Positions 6,744 through 10,739 of a DNA stretch of 10,739 bases are shown here, in pieces. This stretch comes from Clostridiales bacterium (GTDB taxonomy: Bacteria; Bacillota; Clostridia; Oscillospirales; CAG-272). The stretch lies in the NCBI GenBank assembly GCA_019415985.1, contig DXYE01000086.1, positions 1-10,739 on the forward strand, given 5' to 3'. A model generated the notes under the pieces. It was not told the DNA's origin. It was given only the letters and a program-made list of their open reading frames with translations, and made no database searches. Position numbers and translations under genes: made by a program. Each line of letters begins with the position of its first letter. The stretch's first letter is position 1.

Positions 6744-8528
6744 ATGAATCACACAAAACGGAAAACAAAACGGCAGGAGAAGGGTGACAGTCAACGGCCG
6801 CTCGCCCGGATTCTGCTCTATTTGAAGCCGCAGGCGCCTCTGGCCGCCGCCGTGCTCCTGTTGGCCGCCATCTCAGTTGCACTGACACTGTATGCGCCGG
6901 TGCTGAGCGGTGAATGCATCGACCTCATGCTGGGACCGGAAAGGGTAGACCTTTCTGCGCTGCCGCCAAAGATCGCGCTCTTTTGTCTGTCCGTAGCGGG
7001 CGCGGCGCTTGCCCAATGGCTGATGTCCCTATTCTCAAATAAAATAGTATATCGCGTGACGCGAACCATGCGCTGTGAGCTTTTTGAAACGATCCAGAAT
7101 GTTCCTTTAAAATTTTTGGATTCTCATCCACACGGCGATATCCTCAGCCGTATGATCAGCGACACAGAGCAGGTTGCCGACGGCCTCCTTATGGGGATTA
7201 CCCAGTTATTTACCGGCATCGCTACCATAATCGGAACACTCCTCGTCATGCTGACCATAAATGCCCACATTACACTGCTGGTGGTGGTTGCCACGCCGCT
7301 TTCTCTCCTTGTTGCTAGCTTTATATCCAACCGCACCTACCGTCTGTTCCGGCGTCAGACAGAAACACGCGGCGACATGACTGCACTCGCCAATGAGATG
7401 ATCGCCGGCCATGCCGTCGTCAAGGCGTTCGGTTATGAAGACCGTGCAAACCACCGCTTTTCAGAGGTCTGCGACAGACTGCAGGACTATGACCGCCGCG
7501 CCGTGTTTTTCTCGGCTCTGACCAATCCGAGCACGCGATTTATCAATAACATTATATATTTCCTTGTCGGCGCCACCGGTGCGATATCTGTTTTGGGATC
7601 GTCTCTCAGCATTGGAAGCCTGTCCTGCCTGCTCGCCTACGCAAACCAGTATACAAAGCCGTTCAACGAAATCACAGGCGTCATTACGGAGATGCAGAGC
7701 GCCCTGGCATCAGCCGCACGCATTTTCAGTCTGCTGGACGAGGAGCGTCAAAGACCTGATGCTCCGAATGCGCACGAGCTTTCCAGGCAGGAGACCACCG
7801 GTGAAGCGGCTTTCCGGGATGTCTCCTTCTCCTACCGCCCGGATGTCTCCCTGATAGAGCATTTGAATGCGGAAGCAAGGCCCGGTCAGCGTATCGCCAT
7901 TGTCGGCCCCACCGGATGCGGAAAAACCACGCTGATCAATCTGCTTATGCGGTTCTATGACGTGACGAGCGGCGAGATCACGGTAAGCGGATACCCACTG
8001 ACCGCGCTGACGCGCAAAAGCCTGCGCCGCGCATGGGGCATGGTGCTGCAGGATACCTGGCTGAAAACCGGAACGGTTCGCGAAAACCTTGCATACGGGC
8101 GTCCGGACGCTACAGACGAAGAGATCGAAGCGGCTGCACGCGCCGCTTACGCACATAATTTTATCATGCGACTGCCTCAGGGCTACGACACCTTAATCAG
8201 CGAGGAAGGCGGAAGTCTTTCACAGGGACAGCGTCAGCTTTTGTGCATCGCAAGGGTGATTCTCGTCGCGCCGCCGATGCTGATCCTCGACGAGGCGACC
8301 TCCTCCATCGATACACGCACAGAGCTGCGCATTCAAAGGGTCCTCACTCAAATGATGGAGGGCAGAACAAGCTTTATCGTTGCCCACAGACTTTCAACAA
8401 TTCGTGAGGCCGACTGTATTCTGGTGATGGAAAAAGGAAAAATTGTGGAATCCGGCAAGCATCAGGAGCTGCTCGAAGCCGGCGGTTTTTATGCGAATCT
8501 GTACAAAAGTCAATTTTCAGAAGAATAA
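6744..8528 (+). CDS. ABC exporter half-transporter, catalytic-site subunit (TM288-like)
   Basis: This is the second half of the heterodimeric exporter, with 594 residues. A basic N-terminal tail (MNHTKRKTKRQEK) precedes six membrane helices (about residues 30-330) and an ATPase domain. Walker A is GPTGCGKTT at 388-396. Walker B is LILDEATSSID with Asp516 and catalytic Glu517, and the switch His548 is in VAHRLS. The signature is LSQGQ (492-496) instead of LSGGQ. In known heterodimers this altered signature faces the degenerate Walker A/B of the partner, while the intact Glu/His here pairs with the partner's FSGGQ. The set therefore gives one competent and one impaired ATP site. The ATG has AGAAAGGA 12 nt upstream. 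The frame stays open about 100 bases further upstream, but the other ATGs there lack a binding site and extend past the family N-terminus. Confidence 0.92.
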   Translation: MNHTKRKTKRQEKGDSQRPLARILLYLKPQAPLAAAVLLLAAISVALTLYAPVLSGECIDLMLGPERVDLSALPPKIALFCLSVAGAALAQWLMSLFSNKIVYRVTRTMRCELFETIQNVPLKFLDSHPHGDILSRMISDTEQVADGLLMGITQLFTGIATIIGTLLVMLTINAHITLLVVVATPLSLLVASFISNRTYRLFRRQTETRGDMTALANEMIAGHAVVKAFGYEDRANHRFSEVCDRLQDYDRRAVFFSALTNPSTRFINNIIYFLVGATGAISVLGSSLSIGSLSCLLAYANQYTKPFNEITGVITEMQSALASAARIFSLLDEERQRPDAPNAHELSRQETTGEAAFRDVSFSYRPDVSLIEHLNAEARPGQRIAIVGPTGCGKTTLINLLMRFYDVTSGEITVSGYPLTALTRKSLRRAWGMVLQDTWLKTGTVRENLAYGRPDATDEEIEAAARAAYAHNFIMRLPQGYDTLISEEGGSLSQGQRQLLCIARVILVAPPMLILDEATSSIDTRTELRIQRVLTQMMEGRTSFIVAHRLSTIREADCILVMEKGKIVESGKHQELLEAGGFYANLYKSQFSEE

Positions 8529-8674
8529 TGCATAAAACGGAGGCGGCTGCAAATGCCTTATGCAGCGGATCATGGCAGGCGGAATGCATAATCATACACG
8601 CTGCTGAATAAAGTATATGCATCCATATAAACAGAAACCAAAAAATGCGTTTTTTCCTTATATCAATTGCAAAA
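8529..8674 (+). other. 3' flank of exporter with alternative hairpins
   Basis: GCATAA at 8530-8535, TTATGC at 8558-8563 and GCATAA at 8586-8591 can form two mutually exclusive 6-bp stems. ATGCAT occurs three times (8528-8533, 8584-8589, 8617-8622). A6-TGCG-T6 lies at 8640-8655. No convincing classical terminator for the exporter appears before the hairpin at 8675. Confidence 0.3.
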
Positions 8675-8697
8675 GCGGGCCATATTTTATGGCCCGC
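8675..8697 (-). terminator. rho-independent terminator of spoIVB, possibly bidirectional
   Basis: GCGGGCCATA (8675-8684) pairs perfectly with TATGGCCCGC (8688-8697) around TTT. Read on the minus strand, the stem is followed by TTTTGCAATTG, a short T-run, and lies 38 bp after the spoIVB stop. On the plus strand TTTT comes only after AATCG, so it may also stop exporter transcripts weakly. It separates two convergent genes. Confidence 0.75.
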
Positions 8698-8735
8698 AAT
8701 CGTTTTCCAAAGGCTATGCGCCCTTATTTTCTTTG

Positions 8736-9944
8736 TTACTCCGCGTCGATCTGCGACATGTTTTTCAGCATATTTTCGATATAAATACCGTAGCCCCTAG
8801 TCGGGTCATTGATCAGTACATGCGTCACAGCGCCGATCAGCTTTCCATCCTGTAGAATCGGGCTGCCGCTCATGCCCTGCACAATGCCTCCCGTTTGGGC
8901 AAGCAGCTCATCATCTGTTACGCGAATGACAAAGTTCTTGGTATCCGTGCTGTTTTTGTTGCGCTTAACGATCTCAATGTCATAAGCCCTCGGCAAACCG
9001 TCCGAAAGTGTACAGTAAATTTGCGCAGCCCCCTCTTTGACCTCGTTCTGAAGACCTATAGATATCGGTTCGTCGAAGACGCCTTCGGGTGTCCCGCTAA
9101 AGATTCCGTACACGCCGGATTCCGTATTTCCCGTTAGGGAGCCGAGTCTATCCTGATTAAAATAGCCCTTCAATTCGCCCGGATTGCCGCTCATCCCGCG
9201 ATTGATGCCATTGATTTTGACACCGACCACATTTCCCTTGAGAAGCGGCATCAGTTCTCCCGTGTCTACGTCACAAATGCCGTGTCCGAGACCGGCAAAG
9301 CTGTTAGTCTCCGGATCGATAAAGGTAACCGTTCCAATACCGGCCGTGCTGTCACGAACCCATAAACCTGTTCGATAGACGCCGTCCGCATCGCTCATAA
9401 CCGGTGTTACTTCAAAACTCAAAGACTGTCCCTCTCTCATAATGCCAAATTGAACCGGTTTTCCCTTGCTTTCACTGACCAGAGCGGACATCTCCTCCAC
9501 TGTGTTCACCGCTTTTCCGTCTATGGATACCACGATGTCTCGAAGACGAATGCCCGACTGGTAGGCCGGATTGATCATTGAGCCCTGTGATTCCACGTCG
9601 CTCAGGCCTACCACCAGCACGCCTTTGGTATAAAACTTTACGCCGAACAGCATTCCGCCGGGATAAAGTTTTTTATGAGCAAACGTGTTGACATCCACCT
9701 GCTTGATTGGCAGGACTCCGAAAAGCTTGGCGTCCGCTTTTGTTGTCTGAACGTCCGCCGTCGCGTCTGCGCCCGTATTTTCCGTCTGGTCCAGCGTGAC
9801 AAAATGATAGACAGGCCACGCCTCGTCGCGAAAAACCGAAACCTCATTCGGAATAAAGGCATCAACGGCGCCCGCAACCGCTACCATACTCAGCACCAGA
9901 CCGAATACGGCATACCACATTTTGTTCCATTTTGATTTCACCAT
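8736..9944 (-). CDS. spoIVB: SpoIVB sporulation serine peptidase (family S55)
   Basis: SpoIVB is made in the forespore and secreted into the space between the two spore membranes. There it cleaves SpoIVFA, releasing SpoIVFB-mediated pro-sigma-K activation in bacilli. The 402-residue product has an N-terminal membrane anchor/signal (YAVFGLVLSMVAVAGAV, about residues 11-27). A PDZ domain follows (about 105-175, with GSMINPAYQSGIRLRDIVVSIDGK), then the S55 peptidase domain. The triad is visible by family alignment: His221 in GLGHGICD, Asp344 in RVTDDE and Ser359 in GGIVQGMSGSPI. The Asp-Ser spacing of 15 equals that of B. subtilis (Asp363, Ser378). The start is uncertain. TTG at 9953, ATG at 9944 and GTG at 9941 are in frame; GGAG lies too close to ATG for a normal spacing, and I chose ATG. 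No convincing sigma-F/G promoter was found. spo0A, the usual downstream neighbour, is absent; the exporter converges instead. Confidence 0.94.
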   Translation of the reverse strand: MVKSKWNKMWYAVFGLVLSMVAVAGAVDAFIPNEVSVFRDEAWPVYHFVTLDQTENTGADATADVQTTKADAKLFGVLPIKQVDVNTFAHKKLYPGGMLFGVKFYTKGVLVVGLSDVESQGSMINPAYQSGIRLRDIVVSIDGKAVNTVEEMSALVSESKGKPVQFGIMREGQSLSFEVTPVMSDADGVYRTGLWVRDSTAGIGTVTFIDPETNSFAGLGHGICDVDTGELMPLLKGNVVGVKINGINRGMSGNPGELKGYFNQDRLGSLTGNTESGVYGIFSGTPEGVFDEPISIGLQNEVKEGAAQIYCTLSDGLPRAYDIEIVKRNKNSTDTKNFVIRVTDDELLAQTGGIVQGMSGSPILQDGKLIGAVTHVLINDPTRGYGIYIENMLKNMSQIDAE

Positions 9945-9962
9945 GCTCCACAAGCCATTTCC

Positions 9963-10000
9963 CGGCGACCGACTCTATGCGAAGATACGCCCGGTCGCCG
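9963..10000 (-). promoter_or_regulatory. 9-bp stem in the spoIVB leader
   Basis: CGGCGACCG (9963-9971) and CGGTCGCCG (9992-10000) are perfectly complementary, with a 20-base loop that can add GCG/CGC pairing. It sits about 19 nt upstream of the chosen spoIVB ATG, so in the spoIVB transcript it would fold next to the translation start. It may slow or time translation. No ligand-binding riboswitch class is recognised. Confidence 0.4.
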
Positions 10001-10516
10001 TCGGATCGCATCAAAGCGCGGCGCGGCCAATCGTTTTTTGGTGTTTCATTCTACGATCTGCACCGCGCAATGTTAATGTGTTCGGATTTGTCCCGCTTTA
10101 TGTGTAACAAATTTTCTGCAAAGTGGCAATTTTTTTAGGGCGTGTGCGCGCAGGTACCATTATTTCTGATCATCTACGCATATTTCTCTCAGCGTCATCC
10201 AGCTGTTCAATATTTTACAGCTCTCAAAAAATTTTAAACACAAATAAAGGAAAAATATGCCACAGCAATATATCCCCAGCCGCCGGCTTTTTCTATATCG
10301 GCAGAAAACAATTTATAAAGTAAAAACAGTTTGAAAGCTGCAAGTTATGGGTGTATTTTATACCGTACATCTCTTATACAGCACCCATTTCTGTAAGTAA
10401 ACCTGTACTCATTCACAAGTACTGTTTAAAATTTCAAATAGATAAAATGAAGACAAGGATAGTATGGCCAGTTTGCATGGTTCACAAACAAATACGGCAA
10501 AAAACCCAAAAAAATA
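10001..10516. other. 516-bp region without a clear gene, A+T-rich to the right
   Basis: Base composition falls from G+C-rich near spoIVB to A+T-rich: 10321-10380 has 19 G/C in 60, against 37 in 60 at 5101-5160 within the exporter gene. It holds a T7 run at 10131-10137, a 25-codon open frame with a good ribosome binding site, and an inverted repeat ATGGGTG/CACCCAT (10347-10353, 10382-10388). A further inverted repeat is GTACT/AGTAC (10405-10409, 10418-10422). No recognised protein similarity was found on either strand. Confidence 0.45.
10257..10334 (+). CDS. possible small basic peptide, 25 residues
   Basis: AAAGGA at 10247-10252 lies about 5 nt before an ATG that opens 25 codons ending in TGA. 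The peptide begins MPQQYIPSRRLFLY and carries three arginines and three lysines in its central and C-terminal parts. It resembles nothing I know. The binding site is good, but the reading frame is short, lies in an A+T-rich stretch, and has no clear promoter. It could be a real small protein, a decayed gene start or chance. Confidence 0.2.
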   Translation: MPQQYIPSRRLFLYRQKTIYKVKTV

Positions 10517-10546
10517 TTGACAAAGCGATGCAAAATGAGGTATAAT
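10499..10546 (+). promoter_or_regulatory. strong consensus sigma-A promoter with upstream A-tracts
   Basis: TTGACA at 10517-10522 and TATAAT at 10541-10546 are both perfect matches, with an 18-bp spacer. A-runs of six (10499-10504) and seven (10508-10514), about one helical turn apart, precede the -35 like an UP element. Transcription should start near 10553, which is the first few bases of the 98-bp repeat array. It is the best promoter in the window by consensus, of the strength class seen at stable-RNA genes. Confidence 0.75.
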
Positions 10547-10550
10547 ATGC

Positions 10551-10739
10551 ACAGTATAATTTTCGTTCTACGGATATCTTTGCGTATGCTGTGCACCGCA
10601 GTTTCGTCCTTGCGGTCAAAACTGCCGAATTTCCGATCTGACTTTGATACAGCATAATTTTCGTTTTACGGGTATCCTTGCGTTTGCTGTGCACCGCAGT
10701 TTCGTCCTTGCGGTCAAAACTGCCGAATTTCCGATCTGA
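10551..10739 (+). repeat. tandem 98-bp repeat, two copies, second cut by window edge
   Basis: Copy 1 is 10551-10648. Copy 2 starts at 10649 and reaches the window end after 91 bases. Over those 91 bases they differ at five positions, all in the first 36; the last 55 are identical. Each copy can fold as ACCGCA/TGCGGT (10595-10600 with 10611-10616, and 98 bases on) or, exclusively, GCAGTTT/AAACTGC (10598-10604 with 10619-10625). In copy 1, CAGTATA (10552-10558) can also pair with TATGCTG (10585-10591). The period is not a multiple of three, so a conserved protein repeat is excluded. More copies may follow beyond the edge. Confidence 0.9.

Noticed and set aside
7710..8156. Minus-strand open frame of 148 codons inside the second exporter gene
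   Set aside because: It lies opposite the conserved ATPase domain and has no recognisable features.
10020..10120. Sigma-F/G promoter for spoIVB
   Set aside because: Matches such as ACATA and CATTA were found, but with wrong spacing and poor -10 agreement, so no site is claimed.
10482..10694. Minus-strand open frame across the repeat array
   Set aside because: The 98-bp period shifts the reading frame between copies, so the two copies encode different peptides; not a conserved protein.
10551..10739. CRISPR array
   Set aside because: The two units are contiguous 98-bp near-identical copies with no unique spacers; repeat length is far beyond CRISPR repeats.
10551..10739. Integron attC sites
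   Set aside because: No RYYYAAC/GTTRRRY pair at the ends and no cassette between units.

Overview
The window reads as a chromosomal stretch from an anaerobic, endospore-forming Clostridia-type Firmicute with moderately high G+C, plausibly in the Oscillospirales/Ruminococcaceae range (inference). The reasons are a SpoIVB sporulation protease, a type II pantothenate kinase (CoaW), a BioY biotin transporter, a TM287/288-type heterodimeric ABC exporter, and ribosome binding sites of the AGAAAGG(A) kind. No phage, transposase, CRISPR, tRNA or rRNA was recognised.

Layout, left to right. (1) The 3' nine-tenths of an NADP-type glutamate dehydrogenase gene (gdhA), cut by the left edge. (2) A 609-bp gap with a perfect 14-bp hairpin and no recognisable gene. 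(3) coaW, the first step of CoA synthesis. (4) bioY, the biotin uptake S component. (5) A HAD-IIA sugar-phosphatase-like hydrolase. (6) Two full-length ABC half-transporters, 309 bp apart, whose complementary active-site degeneracies mark them as partners of one heterodimeric exporter. (7) A convergent minus-strand spoIVB, separated from the exporter by a stem-loop terminator. (8) About 800 bp with no clear gene, increasingly A+T-rich to the right. It ends in a perfect-consensus sigma-A promoter (TTGACA, 18 bp, TATAAT) with upstream A-tracts. The promoter fires into two tandem copies of a 98-bp unit, the second cut by the window edge.

The genes from gdhA to the HAD hydrolase are metabolic housekeeping genes in the same direction. 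Their 160-610 bp spacings and separate promoter-like sites suggest individual transcription rather than one operon. The exporter pair should work as one complex at the membrane. spoIVB belongs to the forespore-to-mother-cell signalling that activates late sporulation sigma factors, but here it is not followed by spo0A.

The least explained object is the right-edge repeat array with its strong promoter. The repeat period is not a multiple of three, internal stems can form, and the 3' 55 bp is identical between copies. This looks like a structured RNA or leader array rather than a coding repeat, but its continuation lies outside the window.
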